Numbered from the stretch's first letter, positions 22,695 through 36,189 are shown. The stretch: 64,000 nt of DNA from Cunninghamia lanceolata (GCA_027924645.1 BSBN01000860.1:6758001-6822000), one strand, 5' to 3'. Program-made: numbers and translations. Notes: generated by a model not told the origin, from the letters alone.

Positions 22695-23977
22695 TGTCAT
22701 GTCCCCTTTTTCAGATTAAAATAATTATTAATATTATTTAAGTTGAGCTCGATAATTTCTAATTTTAAGGGCAACTTAATATTATTATTATAATTAAAAT
22801 AAAAAAATTTAAACACTAATACTAAAATAAAAATGAAAAGCATTTTTAAACACTAAATAAAGTAAATAAAAATATTTTTAAACACTTTAGTAAATTTGGT
22901 CTGAAAGACCCATTGTGAGCACATTAAAATGAGGCGCCTATCTTCACTTGAGAATCAGCATTCAAGTTATCCTTTTGCATCCAATTTTCAGATTTGGGCA
23001 ACTTGTTCAGTGTAAGGCATCCAAGGACGAAAATCCTTGGTTTGTTCAAAGTTTGAGAGGACCAAAACCCTCCTGAATTCCACCTTTGGGATCAAGGACG
23101 AAAACCCTTGTTTCTAATCTTGGGTGATTCCACCTGGGAATCACAATTGTGCTGACTTGTGAACGATTTGGATTTTGCTACAGTGTTTTGGCAAGCAAAT
23201 ATCATCATTTCATCACCAACACACATTTGAAGGTTTATATATTGAGTTTCAGATTTTTGGTGGATTTTTGAGCATCATATAGAGCTCGATATGAGTTATT
23301 TCACTCAACCCTAACTGAGTGCCACATTGAGAGGGAGAAATTCAGTCATTTTGGATATTAGATCAGTCATACCAACTTCTGTTCGCATCATTTCAGTCAT
23401 CATTCATCAACACAACGGAGAATAAAATCATATTTTGACATGTTGCCAGTGTTTCCAAGATAAATCTTATTTTTACTAGCATATTTTGACAATTTTGCAA
23501 GGGTTTCAAAGGCAGATCAGACTTAACCGGTCAGTTGTACATCTTCAGCCAGCTGCCGTAGCATTTAGGGTTTCAAGAAAAATCAGAAAATACTATTTGT
23601 GGCAGTTTTCAGTAGCAAACAGGGGTTTCTAGCATTTTTTGACATTTTTGCAGCAGTCTGTACCTCTATCCCAGGCCGTACAGCAGCTATGAGTGATAAA
23701 AAGATCAATAAAAATTATTTTATTGCTGTTTATCATCTTTGGAATTTCTGATCAGCATTTGCAATAAAATAGAATAAATTTTTGAGGATTTTATATTGTT
23801 GGAACTAAGAATTTTATCCACCTAGGGTTTATGGTTTGATGACATCAGCAAAATAAGGGTTTGAAAATTGTAATCAGTTTGTGTACTTGTAGTTTAGATC
23901 GATTTTGTTTCATAAAATCAGAAAAAGAAAAAAAATATATAATAGAATATTACATGTTTCTGATTGGGGACATTACA
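22695..23977 (+). mobile_element. Solo LTR with 5-bp target duplication
   Basis: It opens TGTCATGTCCCC and closes GGGGACATTACA, so the two ends are near-perfect inverted repeats over 12 bases. TGAAA stands on both sides (22690-22694, 23978-23982). There is no internal coding region, so recombination between two LTRs probably removed it. A repeated phrase, AAGGACGAAAA.CCTTG, occurs near 23030 and 23095. Confidence 0.88.
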
Positions 23978-23982
23978 TGAAA

Positions 23983-26437
23983 GGTGAATGTACTTTATAA
24001 GAACACAATCATTTAAGATGAAATAAGTAATGAAACCATATTTATATATTATATGAGTATGAACTGCAAATCTGTAGTATTTTATATGGTCATTCATTCA
24101 GTTTCATGCATAAGCATTCAGTCTGATTGTTTTTGGCAAACCTTTTGGTTTTGGAATTGGTTAACAATGGTAATCTTAAGCTTATTTGGATGAGTCCTGT
24201 GAAAAATTATCCTGCTTGAAGATTTTTATCAATAGCCGTAGTGAAGTAGTCTTATGCTTTGCAATTTTGGGCATCCATGTGGTTTAGGGATACTTGTTTT
24301 TCTGGAACTAATGGTACCGCACCCAACAACCACAACAGCTATGGTGAGGGTTTGGACTTTTTATTTTTCTCACAGGTTAGTATATTTTATGTTTTATAGA
24401 ATGGGTTGTGAGTGATAGAGCAGGTTCCAGTTATTTTGATTTTTTTCTTTATTTTGAGGAGTGAAGCTTAAGGCTTGATTTGTTAGGATATACTTATTAT
24501 GACACCTAAGTTCCAAGCTCGACTGCCAAGAAATTCTAGGACAGGATTACTACCAGGTCACCTGAACCAGCTGATCATAGTCAAATAGGGATTGAATCCA
24601 ATTGCAAGAGGAATCTCCTTAGGCCCAATAATTACCTCCTCCTTGTTTTCTAAAACTTATTAGACAAGGATACTCACAAGAGCTTGATCAAGTTCGTATA
24701 CAACCTCCCTGCAATAAGGTGGCTCATAATCCTGAAGACATATGACAAGGATGTGGCGTAAGTTGTAACAATTATGTAGTAGGCTAGAATATGACCATGT
24801 TTACAGATCTTAAGAACATGATCCATGCATACCCCAAAGTACATTAAAGGCGTGCCATAACCTCACCTAAGACTCACCACACAACAAACAAAAAAAATGG
24901 ATTGAGAAAGGATCTACTCAAATACCAGATGGCCATCCATGAATGAATCTTTCAACCTTGCCTCATCATAGAGGCACTTTGATAACTTCCACATATGTAA
25001 AATATTTTTATAAATGTATTATGTAGTTTTGTAATGGTGAAAATTGCACACCTATGCCCTTTTCCCTTATGTTTTTGCCTACTTTGATTAGAGAGTACTA
25101 AATGCAATAGCGAAATTTTAAAGTGGCATATTCTTGTGTGAATTTGGCTCATGGCATAACCATATCCTAATCCCATTATCACTCATCCCCAGAAATTAAT
25201 CCTAATCCCCAGATTCCCCATGTGTCACCCTAGATCAGATCCATGGATGCGGACATAACCCAAGTCATTTCTGCATTTGTGGATCTGAACCCTAAACTTT
25301 TAAAATTCAGATTTAAATTAAATCCCACCAATTTCGTCCTATTAGTCATTGTGAGCTAGCCTAGCACATGTTTCTATTAATTTGTGTACTTGGTTGTCGT
25401 ATTTAAGGACATTCATTCAACCATTTAAAATCATCCAGGAGTTATCAAAGGGCAAAATGAAGTTATTCAAGAGCATTTATCAGAGAATTACATCAGCACA
25501 CATTATCCTAGATCCATTGCATCCTTGCTTGTTGTCGTCAATCTTGTGCTCAGAGCCATAAAGCCAGTCTGTTAGAAGTCTCACTGACGAGAATGTGACA
25601 ATTGCATTTTAGCAGATTCTCCAAAAATGTTCCTAAACAGTGCCAGTCCTTATACATATTCAGACATCAGAAGATCAGGGTGGGCAAATTCCATCAATCA
25701 GATTTCTGCCAGTTCTTTCCCATGGGTATAGGTTCAGGTCCACACACCTATTCAGTTCCATAGGTGAAGAGAACAGGTCCACAGGCACAGATCTGAACCA
25801 GAGCAGATTACAGTCAATTTGCAGATTTTGAGGCAACCATCTCATCAAGCCCTAAATTCCAGTACCTTGGTAAATCGACTTCAGACATCTTCAACTTCAC
25901 TTTTCTATCTCCAGAATCCAGCTAAATATTTCATTTAAATTAATTTTAATTCCACATTAATCATAAAATTTATTTCAATTATCAGTCCCAACTCATTTAT
26001 CTAGGTTTCTATTTATTGTTTAATCATTAGACCTAGATATTTTACAGTGTTTTTTCCATAAGAAATGCAATCATCATTTCCTATGAACAACATGTTAATT
26101 TGTTTATGGGTAGAAGTAAATTTGTATATGGATTAACCCACAAGCCACCTAGGAGTAGATTTTCCCGTAATCAATTAAAGCAGGCAACAATAAATAAATC
26201 TAAAACAATCAAAATGGTTGATTGACAGAATTCAGAGCATTTTAAAAAATGAGTGTAAATAATTCTATAACATAACTACACGCAAGGCAAGAATGAGGAG
26301 TTCCGCATACCTGCAATAGAATTGTTGGCAACGTATTTAATCAGTCAGTCTGAGGACTGCCCAGCAAACGAAAAAAAGTCATTAAACAACATATATTGGG
26401 TTGATATGAAAAGTGGGAAACCTATACCATGAAATAC
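23983..26437. other. Unassigned region left of the candidate exon
   Basis: No element domain is recognised. 24251-24378 holds one open stretch ending FLFFSQ before a GT, which might be an exon fragment, but nothing supports it further. 25200-26000 has TATA-like and leader-like features reminiscent of an LTR (a TATTTAAGG near 25400), without boundaries I can fix. If the exon at 26438-26691 is real, part of this would be its first intron. Confidence 0.3.
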
Positions 26438-26691
26438 CTCAAGAGAAAAGTGGTTTGAACTTTGTGTGTTAGAAAGATGTTACGGGCCCCACTTATTTTG
26501 ACCCAACTACGCTTAACAAAACAGATCGGATGTTTTGATGTTCTAAAATCGCTAAAACCCTGTTCGAGATTTGGTTTTTGGCATTTGCTCTCTTTATTGA
26601 ATGTTTTAAAGATGGTGGCGTAAGGGAGTTTTGCATCACGTTTTCCCTGTTGTGAGGTCGATATCAAAGAGGCAAAAGAGAGCGCCTGCAT
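26438..26691 (-). CDS. Candidate first coding exon, transit-peptide-like
   Basis: From an ATG at 26689-26691 the minus strand is open through ~85 residues beginning MQALSFASLISTSQQGKR. It is rich in Ser, Thr, Lys and Arg and poor in acidic residues for about 75 residues, as plastid or mitochondrial transit peptides are. At 26437/26436 the sequence GAG|GTATTT is a good splice donor, and a stop follows shortly after. The DNA is more GC-rich than its surroundings and has a GGGCCCCAC motif inside. No downstream exon was found, and plant introns can be long. Chance openness or an element leader are alternatives. Confidence 0.33.
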
Positions 26692-26777
26692 TATGCAACG
26701 TGGTCCAATTTCCCACCTGTAGCGATTTTAAGGACCGGGTTGTTTTTAGGTAAATAAAAATATCCCTGTATAATATT

Positions 26778-27808
26778 TCAAAAAAAAAAAAAAGTTTTAA
26801 ATAAATTATTTAGTTTATTTAAATAAATGTAATTAATTAAGAGTAAATTAATTTAGATAATAAAGTTGGGATAGATTATTAAAATAAATGTACACAAATT
26901 AAATAAGTGGATTAGGTGTATTTGGTTATAGAATTGATGATGGATAAATGTTGTTTGATGTCGTTCTGAATCAATTTGTCTGATGTTTATAACAGTGAGG
27001 TATGTAAGGTTAATTGATCGCAAACATAATCTCCCATGCAAAACTAATTGGATTCGTGTAGGACTAATCTAATAGAAAGTATGTCTGAAAACATGTTCAT
27101 CTTCGTCTTCTAGATATTTGAATATGTCAAGATGGTGTCTAAAGACACTTTCAAGGAGTTTGTTGACTCAATAAGTGAATAAGCCTCCTAGGTCAAACCC
27201 CTTTGGTAGATCGAATTAACGATGACGAGAAAGATCAAAGACAACATTCACAAATATGCAGATGACCTATATGATGGTGATGTAGACTTAATTCCTTTAA
27301 TGCTCTTAAACTCAAAAGTAAATGCTCTAGTAATACTCCAATTCCATCCTAATATTTTAAGTGTTCTATGAATGTCTTTATAAACCATGACATAGCAACA
27401 TGTCACATGAAAAGTGTGTTAAGTTGGCTCACAACAACTAGTGAAAAGTTTGGATTTGAATTTGAAGCTTTAGGATTCAAGAATCATTCTCACTCTCATC
27501 GAGATTGATCGAGATTAATCGTGAACCATGCAAGAGTGACATATAGGGATAAGGTGGTGAACTTGAGGTAGGAAGTGATTCTACAAAAATCAATGCCAAC
27601 ACAAGTGAAATAGGGATGAATAGGTAGTGAATGTACAGGGACCAATGCAAATAAGGGTGAAACGAAGATAGATGGGATTTGGGTCATGAGCCAAACCTAG
27701 CACAAGAGTATGTCACTTATCGATATGTTATTGTGCTAAAGCATTCCCATCAAGGTGGGCAGAAAACTAAATGGGAAATAGCATGGGTATGCTAATTTTG
27801 CCATTACA
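26778..27808 (-). repeat. 3' LTR (left) of the gag/protease element
   Basis: It aligns with the right LTR, for example the shared GATTAGGTGTA and TCAAACCCC.TTGGT blocks. The extreme left end is a long A-run where the other copy has TGTAAAAT, so the terminus is worn. The LTR points toward the candidate exon at 26691. Confidence 0.78.
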
Positions 27809-28566
27809 TTTTCTCCCCCACTTTGATATGCATCCAAATCTAACATGGGCATGCATGTCAAAATGGTGTCTAAAGACACTTTCAAGGAGTTTGTTGACTC
27901 AATAGATGAATAAGCTTCCTAGGTCAAACCCCTTGGTAGATCAAGTTAACGATGATGAGAAAGATCAAAGACAACATTCACAAATATGTAGATGACCTAT
28001 ATGATGGTGATGTAGACTTAATTCCTTTAATGCTCTTAAACTCAAAAGTAAATGCTCTAGTAATACTCTAATTCCATCCTAATATTTTAAGTGTTATATG
28101 AATGTCTTTATAAACCATGGCATAACAACATGTCACATGAAAAGTGTGTTAAGTTGGCTCACAACAACTAGATTTGGATTTGAATTTGAAGCTTTAGGAT
28201 TCAAGAATCATTCTCACACTCCTCGAGTTTGACAGATATTAATCTTAAACCATGCAAAAGTGATATATAGGGATAAGGTAGGGAGTGATAGTACAAAAAT
28301 CAATGCCAACATAAGTGAAGTAAGGATGAATAGGTAGTGAATGTATAGGGATCAATGCAAATAAAGGGTGAAATGAAGATAGATGGGATTCAGGCCATGA
28401 GCCAAACCTAGCACAAGAGTATGCCACTTGTTGATATGTTATTGTGCTAAAGCATTCCCATCAAGGCAAGAAAAAAACTAAATGGGAAATAACATGGGTA
28501 TGCTAATTTTGTCATTACATTTTCTCCCCCACTTTGATATGCATGCAAATCTAACATGGGCATGCA
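27124..28566 (-). repeat. ~730-bp tandem duplication spanning LTR, purine tract and interior edge
   Basis: 27124-27854 and 27855-~28566 are near-identical. Each holds the U3 part of the LTR, the LTR start and the polypurine tract. The copy joints share ATGTCAA (27124 and 27855), with ATTTCAAAG at the right edge. This is consistent with a short-homology duplication after insertion. Copy 2 lacks small blocks near 28170 and 28280. Confidence 0.9.
28520..28535 (-). other. Polypurine tract, minus strand (second copy at 27809-27824)
   Basis: On the minus strand it reads AAAGTGGGGGAGAAAA directly before TGTAATG, the LTR start. The same arrangement occurs at 27809-27824 because of the tandem duplication. 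Confidence 0.88.
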
Positions 28567-30339
28567 TTTCAAAGTATATGGACATTTTCATCCAACTGTC
28601 AAAAGTAAGTATTTAGACACTCGTAAAGGATATTGTTTGTATAAAAGGATACAATGATCTTCTTTACATTCTCCTTACTATGAGCGCTCTATTGAAACAT
28701 GCAAAGCAACAAGAAACATGCAATGAGTAGTGTCTACCACATGATCAAAATATAAGCATAAACTACAAGTTTCTTTAACTATCTATGAAAAATGAGAAGA
28801 GAAGAGAAGGGATAGGGAAATCTACCTATTCAAATAGTGCATGAAAAACTTTGCACAATGTGGGAATGTGATAAGGGTCCACATGATGTGGTAATGTGAT
28901 AAAATTCCACATGATGTGGTAATGTGATAAAACTCCACACGATGTGGTAATGTTCAATGCGATAAAACTCCATCTAAATACAATGGCGAGCCTTTGTTTA
29001 GAACAAGATTTCATCTAAAATGTCAACCATGAAAAGAATTAGTGGCGATACATGCCCCCTCCAATTGGTTTCATCCAACAAATGCAAGGAATTAGAGGAG
29101 AGGGAAAAAGATGTGTGATAATGATAAGAGGTAAAAGAAAGTAATTAGATAAGATGCAATTGTGTAAGCACATCAAGCATGTAGTAAGGATCTATGGATA
29201 ACATCATATAAGCACACATAAGTGGGAGATAAGCATGAAGGCACATGTATAATAGTTGCCCCAAATATAGGCAAATGATAAGATAATGATAGCCCTAAAT
29301 GATAGATATAGATAAGGATCATGTAGATATAAATAGGATGCAAAATATATGAGGATAACAAGGGTCATAAGATTAAAAATATGTGGCTTGGAACCATAAG
29401 GTGTAGACATAATAAGGATTAGTATCATGTCAAAGATAGGCATAATAAGAATAATGGAAATGGCATGTAGATAGCATATGAGCTAGACATCATAAACATG
29501 GTACATAGGAACATCATGGATATGTAACAAGGGTCATGTGGGAAGGTACAAAATATTAAACAAATACGCATAGGTAAGCATAGGAGCTCATCAAGACACA
29601 TAAAACAATATACAAGTAATATAGGAAAGATGCACCCAAGTGGGGAATAGAGTATAAAGGATAATATAGAAGGTGAAATAAGAATAGGGAAAACCCAACA
29701 ATCATGGTATAAACAATATAGAAGGTGGAATGAGAATAGGAAATTTAACAAAACAATCATAGCATAAAGAATATAGAAGGTGAAATGAGAATAGGAAAAA
29801 AATAACAAGCATGACATGAGCAAAGATTAAAGAGTGAAAACACATATGAAGCAAATGCTAAAGGATGCATGAGAAAGAAAAATACATATATAGTAAGTAA
29901 CAAAGGTAAACCAGTACACAAGTAGAAAATATAAGTAGAAAAGGGAAATGTCTCATCTAACTACATTAGGATAATCACCTAAAAGGTCATCCTCCTCTGA
30001 AAAGGTAACACCATACTCTTCCTCCTCGAGTGCATGGCTTTCCTTTTCAATTACATGGTTTTCCTCTTAATTTAAGGGATAGTAATCTTAATGAACACAT
30101 TATCAATAGGTGGAACTATAGGAGTTTCTTTCTTTAACCATTTCTCTTTCTTCTTTGTAGGTTATCCCATAGAGAGATTCTACATCTGTTGAATTACACC
30201 ATTATTTCTTTGGAATCCAGGAAGTGATATTTTAGCATGAAATATCATTTTTTTGTAAAATAGGAACCTTATCCTTCTTAGGTGGAACAAGGGGTAAAGT
30301 ATGCTTGATATAATCATGTGCCATTTTAACTTCATATAT

Positions 30340-30657
30340 TTATTTTCTTTGTTCTTCTAATCTCTTTTGGTATACCTCATAACATTCACTCTCAATTTTG
30401 TGAGGAGGTTCCTTGGGGGTGCTTATGTTAGTATCTAGAGTGAACATTTGACTCATATCACAAAGAGGCTCATATGGATCTCTTGTAATATTTATAATTC
30501 TACCCTCGTGAACATTTTTAACACATTGATGTACAATAGAAGGGACAACCTTTAAGTTCTCTAGCCATAGTCTACTAAGAAATATGGACAATCTATCTAA
30601 AGCAAGAATAACATGACATAACATTTGTACTTCCTTAGGCCCCACCTTAAGAGACAT
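30340..30657 (-). pseudogene. Retropepsin C-terminal fragment
   Basis: The frame includes LSRLWLENLKVVPSIVHQCV. This matches the end of plant Ty3/gypsy proteases, where GRPWLHENKAVPSTLHQC is typical. The usual GRPW reads SRLW here. The catalytic DTG/DSG half is not visible upstream. Confidence 0.65.
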
Positions 30658-31562
30658 TTAATAACATAACCCAAAGTCTAAATCAATATTTTGTTAGTCA
30701 TCTTCAATGATACTCCTAAATGAGCATAATAATCTGGATTCAATTGTTCATTATCTAAAAATTATTATTAGATATATTGAACTAATTTATAGCATATGTG
30801 ATAATGTCACCAATAATCTTGTCATGTATTTGACTTCCCACATATAATGGTTGGTGTGTGGAATTTCTTTATTTGAAAATGTGATCAATGGAGTAGCATG
30901 GAAGGAAGAAGGAATGCCATAAGTATGTGTCATTCGGGCACATCCATATCACAACACGTGTGTCCTTGTGAAGCAACATGGTAATCGTCTAAAGTATGTA
31001 CATCATTCTCACATCCATATCACAACATGTGTGTCCTTATGAAGCAACATGGTAATCATCTAAAGTACCATGGTCCATAGGAGATTAATATTGTACATCA
31101 ACATTGCTAGCATGACTAGGAAATGTGTTAGTATAGATTTGTAAGTTTTGGGTTGGAGAAGCAACCAAATAATTTCCACCATCATTGAAACCTTCAAGGT
31201 GAATGATGTTATTATCAATAAGATAGTGTACCTTATGCTTTAAAACTATGTGAGACTAGGTATTGTGCCCCTTAAAACTCTAGGAAAATTACAAAAGCAC
31301 TCATCATAATTATTAGCAAGTGTATGCTAGGATCTAATGGATAAATAGGAGGGAGATTAATCATTGAATTAGAGTTAAAAAAAATTAAGTACATGGTTCA
31401 AAGGTTCTTGCAATTTTGTAAATCTTCTATAAACAATTTGTTTCAAAAAAGGAATATTGAAATTATTAGCAACTTGATGAACATTATTCTTCTTGTCTTT
31501 GTAATCATTACCTTTAGAGAAGGATGTAGATTTTTGAAGTTTTGAAGGGTATGAAGAATCAT

Positions 31563-32848
31563 TTAAGTGGATGACCTACACTTGAAGACATTATTATCTA
31601 GTAGCTTAGATTCAATTATTTTCACAGGTGCACAAAGATCCATAAAAGATGTAAAGCTATTAAGGTATACATTGTCAAAAATGCATTTGATTAATCCTTT
31701 GATAAAAAAAAATTGTAACTCCAAATCATGCAAGGGATGGTGCAATTTAGAAAACAAAGATTGAAACCTTACAATGATACACTCACTTGGTCCTTGGGCA
31801 CACTCAAATAAATAAAAATAGTAACCTTACTTGGTCCATGTTAACTTTAAATTACTTTGAGAATGTATGTCAAATCAAAAAATATATGTATGGACTCTTG
31901 AGGCAATGAAAAGAAGGTCACTCAATTGTATAATATTTTAAATTCCATGGAAATAACTTAGCCAATAACTTATCCTCAAACACAAAGTCCAAACATGTTA
32001 CAATGAAAGATCACAAATATGTATTTGGATCACCTTTTTTACTATACATGTCAAAGGAAGGTGCTATAAAGCCAATAAGTAGAAGATATGTAACAATCTA
32101 AAATGGCAATGGTGTGTTCCCAACATTGATAAACTCATCAATGTGTATAATAGTGTGATAGAGGTAGACATGTGGCAAGGTGTGTGCATAGGAAGGGAAT
32201 GAGAGATAGAAACGAGAATGGAATGGAAAGTAGCCATGATGGAAGAAGTAGGAACAATACTATTGAAAGGAGTGGTAGGAACAATGGATGTGGTAAGAGA
32301 TATGGAAGTGGTAAGCATAGTGGTAGTGACTAAGAAGAAGGAAGGGAAGATGGGAAAAAATAATTATGAGATGCATGTATGGCAGGAGAACTAAAATCAG
32401 GTGGTATGTCATATTGAGGAACAAAATTAAGGGGAAATGGGAAATGAGATACACTATGAGATGGGGCAATGGTGGAAGAAGGCATGGTCATGGAAGGAGG
32501 GGGGATGATAGACACACCAATCAAATAACTAAAGGTGGAAAGCTTAGCACCAATGCTTTGAAATATTTGTAAGTCAAATGGCATGTTGATGATTACATTA
32601 TTCATTACTTTAGCAAGTTGTGTGAGATTCTCATCAAAATCTAGAGTTACGAGTTTTTGTGCAAACTCTTGTTGAGCCAAATGTACCTCATGATAATAAT
32701 CTTCATTTTCATGCTCAATAATATGAGGAATAATGGTTTTTATGATAGCATCAACATGTACACGATTTTTAGTAGATTGAGTCATTTGAGGATTTAAGCT
32801 TGCACTTCTTATCAAGGGGAGATGAGGTGGATGAGATTTTACATGCAA
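31563..32848 (-). pseudogene. Gag remnant
   Basis: The N-terminal part (32848-32330) has an acidic helical stretch (IEHENEDYYHEVHLAQQEF) and then a Pro/Ser-rich tail. After broken frames, 31800-31563 gives FSKLHHPLHDLELQFFFIKG, which fits the Retrotrans_gag capsid (xxLxxxPxxxLxxxFxxGL). A Gag would form the particle shell. Frameshifts and stops lie between the parts. Confidence 0.6.
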
Positions 32849-33180
32849 ATAACTCTCAACACTATAGGAGATAAAATGATTAAGAGGATGTCCTAAGGGC
32901 TGATATTATTTAAAAAAAAAACTCTCAATAATCATATCTAAAACAAGTGTTAAATACAAACCCTAAAGGCCAAAGCAAGGGTGGGTATGGTGGGACAAAA
33001 ATAAGATCAAGAAATGACAAGCAAAACTCCAAAAGTAGTGGAGCAATTAATGAACACACAAGGGTACAATCAAACCCTAGGCAAATCTAATGTGGAAGAT
33101 AAGAAAACAAAAAAAACATATATGAATCCCTAATGAAAGAGAAGAAACCCTAAGGGAAAATGGTGGGTCATGTAAGAGAA

Positions 33181-33195
33181 TGTTAGGTTCACCAA
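33181..33195 (-). other. Primer-binding site, tRNA not identified
   Basis: On the minus strand the LTR ends TTTTACA and is followed by TTTTTGGTGAACCTAACA. The TTGGTGAACCTA core recurs just after the LTR at 58770. That supports it as a real priming site, but I cannot name the tRNA. Confidence 0.55.
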
Positions 33196-33198
33196 AAA

Positions 33199-34305
33199 TG
33201 TAAAATAAATTTAAAATGCTTTAAATGATTTACATAAATTATCTAGGCTAATTAAATAAATTCAATCAATTAAGCACAAATTAACCTAGATTATAGTGTT
33301 GGGACAAATAATTAAAATAAATATACAAAAATTAAATAAGTAGATTAGGTGTACTTAGATCTAGGATAGATGATGGATACATGTTGCTAATGTCATTTTG
33401 AGTCAATTTCTTACTAGCATAAAATTAAATTCCTCTATCTAATATGCTCCTCAATATTTGTATTATCTTTGAATGTGATGTAGATCGATCTCAATTGTCG
33501 TGAACTTGATTTGATGTGAAAAATTGTTCTAATATGCATGAGACTGATATAATAGAAAGTGCATTTAAAAAATTATTGCCTTCATCTTTTAGATATCTAA
33601 ACCTATTAAGGTAGCATCTAGAGACATCGACGAGGAGCTTGTTGACCCAATAGATGAGCATGTTGTCCTAGGTCAAACCCCTTGGTGGACCAAATTAGCA
33701 ACGATAAGAAAGATAAAAGAAAACATTCAAATATATACAGATGTCCTATATGTTGATGATGTGGATTTGATTCCTTTAATGCTCTTAAATTTGAAAGTAA
33801 ATGCTCTAGTAATTTTCCAATTCCATCATGACATGTTTAAGTGATAAATGAATGTCTATAAATATCATCACATAGCAACATCTTGCATGAAATGTGTGCT
33901 AAGTCAACTCACAATGACTAATGAAAGCGGAGGGAAAGTTTAAATTTGAATATTTGGGATTTGGGGATCATTCTTGAACTCCTCAAGATTGATTAGGGAT
34001 CATTCCCATGCTCCTTTGAATTTGAAATAGAAGTGATCTATGGGGATAAGTTGGTGATCTCCATCTAGGGAGCAAATGTATAGAAATAAATGCCAACATG
34101 GGTGGAATAGGGACCAATAGGCATATAATGTATGGGGGTTAAAGCAAATGGGGGTGAAATGAAGATGAATAGGGATTGGGCCATGAACCAAACCTAGCAC
34201 AAGAGTATGCCACTTGTTGATATGTTATTTCACCGAGACACTTTCATCAAGGTGGGCACAAAACTAAATGGGAAAAGACATGAGTATGTTGATTTCACCA
34301 TTACA
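33199..34305 (-). repeat. 5' LTR (right) of the gag/protease element
   Basis: 1107 bp, matching 26778-27808. On the plus strand it starts TGTAAAAT and ends CACCATTACA. Confidence 0.82.
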
Positions 34306-36189
34306 ATATTTAGAAAAAATGTAATCTTTATTATTGAAAAGAAATAAAAACATCCCTTTTGAAATATGTAGGCCAATAAATGTAATAATTAAGAATTATC
34401 AAATTAACCTACATATATCAGTTGGTTCTCAAACACACAATTGATTTAGATCAAAAACATAAATAAAATAACTAATATAAAAGCATACCTTGAAGTTGCT
34501 AAGAGGGAGATTGATTTGATTGTGACAAAGGATTGGTACTCAAAATCTAAGACTAGATTTGGAATGAACATATCAAGACAAAATGTTTCTACAAAATCTT
34601 GAATAGTGTGTGAACCTAGTTCAATCCCACAATTACTACCCTAATCCCCACCTCTACAGCCTTGAACCCTTGTACAACACTGAAACTTATCTTTAGAACT
34701 TTAGTGCCTACAACAATTGTTCACCTATACTTGCACCTTCAAATGGCAACTTGGTGGTGTTTAGAATTACTATGGAGCTTGCCAAGTCACGGTGTGAAAG
34801 TTTTCTAACTTCCCCCTTGCATCTTGATCAATTCTCATTGATTGATTGAACAATTGTGTAGAGTTGGAAGACACACCAAGAAGCATATGCAACAAATTCA
34901 TAAATAGCTAAAAATGGTGTGGTGAAATGATAATTTAATGGATTGATACTTGAACAAAGTGTAATAAATGATACGAGGACCTAGTGGAACAACTAGGGTT
35001 TTGACATTTGTTGATGTAAGAGTTGGTGTAATTGACATGACTCATGCAAAATAAAGATATGACAAAGGTGATATTGTTGAGTGATCTTTTTAGAGTAATA
35101 GTTGATAATGGATGGATAATAGTAGGTGATCCAAAATGACCTAAAGGTGATGCTCTATTATACATGTCTCAAGCACATAATTTCAACTTTTGGGCATGAG
35201 AATTGATGAATAATGGCTAGTTGAGACTGGGTCAACTTGAGACCATAATTATTTTGAAAATGGATAAAGAGGGCCAAGACCACACTTGTGATCCTAAATT
35301 TAGTAGAGGAAATAATGATTTAAGAGTTGGGAATGTTTGAAGTAGAGGTATAGTGATGTTTTTGGGTATAAATCTAAGTTTGAGGTCAGTGAGAGTGCCA
35401 AATTAGTTAAAACCACATACTAGGGAAATGTACTTAAGACACCCATGCAAAGTGGTGCAAAATAAAAAGGGAAAAAATGCAAGGGATGTGCTTTTCACCC
35501 TTGCAACAATATTGAACCTTTTCAATTGGAAATCTATTTGGAATGTCTATTATTCAAACATTATAAAGTATATAGATTGTTTCAAAATAAATATAGTGAT
35601 TATGTTTTTTGTTGGAAAAGTACCATGTTGTTGGTCATGTTAAGGTTTCATATGCATACCATCTATGTCTCATGTCACCTTCTTAATATATTATTTCTCT
35701 CAACATGATTTTCTAGGCCTCATAGCATTAAACACCCACATTTAATCCTCATCCTTTTATGTCCCTCAACTAGCCTAATGTAACTTTTGCAATTAAAGGT
35801 TGTGATATCCTGATGTTAAGGCATTATTTAAATTAAAGATTTAAACCATGATGATAAAACAATGAAGTTGCTTTCTTATAATTTGGGTTTGTCATGGGCC
35901 GCCATGATCAACTTACAACAAATGCTGAAATGAAATAAATAACAAATATAAATATTAAAAATATAAATATACTATTTAATTATTATTATAATTTATAATC
36001 ATTATAATATAATATCCTAATACTATGAATATATAAAACTAATATAAATAATAAAATATATTTATTAAAGATATTATTCATATATCAATAAAAATACTAT
36101 TAAAGAATTATTATATAAAATATTATTCATATATTAATAAAATATTATTATATATTTTAATAAAGGTATTATATTATATATAAGACATT
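34306..36189. other. Unassigned AT-rich region
   Basis: No domain, LTR boundary or RNA gene is recognised. 35930-36180 is almost pure A/T with ATAAT-type repetition. Confidence 0.4.

Larger units (their letters stand above)
26778..34305 (-). mobile_element. Gypsy-like LTR element with gag and protease remnants only
   Basis: The right LTR (33199-34305) and the left LTR (26778-27808, partly duplicated to 28519) share sequence throughout. The minus-strand LTR begins TGTAATGG and ends TTTTACA at the right copy. A clean polypurine tract and a primer-binding site fit the minus strand. ATATT flanks both ends (26773-26777, 34306-34310), suggestive but AT-rich. The interior shows gag and a protease tail and then nothing recognisable. 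No RT or integrase is visible, so it was non-autonomous or internally deleted. Confidence 0.8.
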
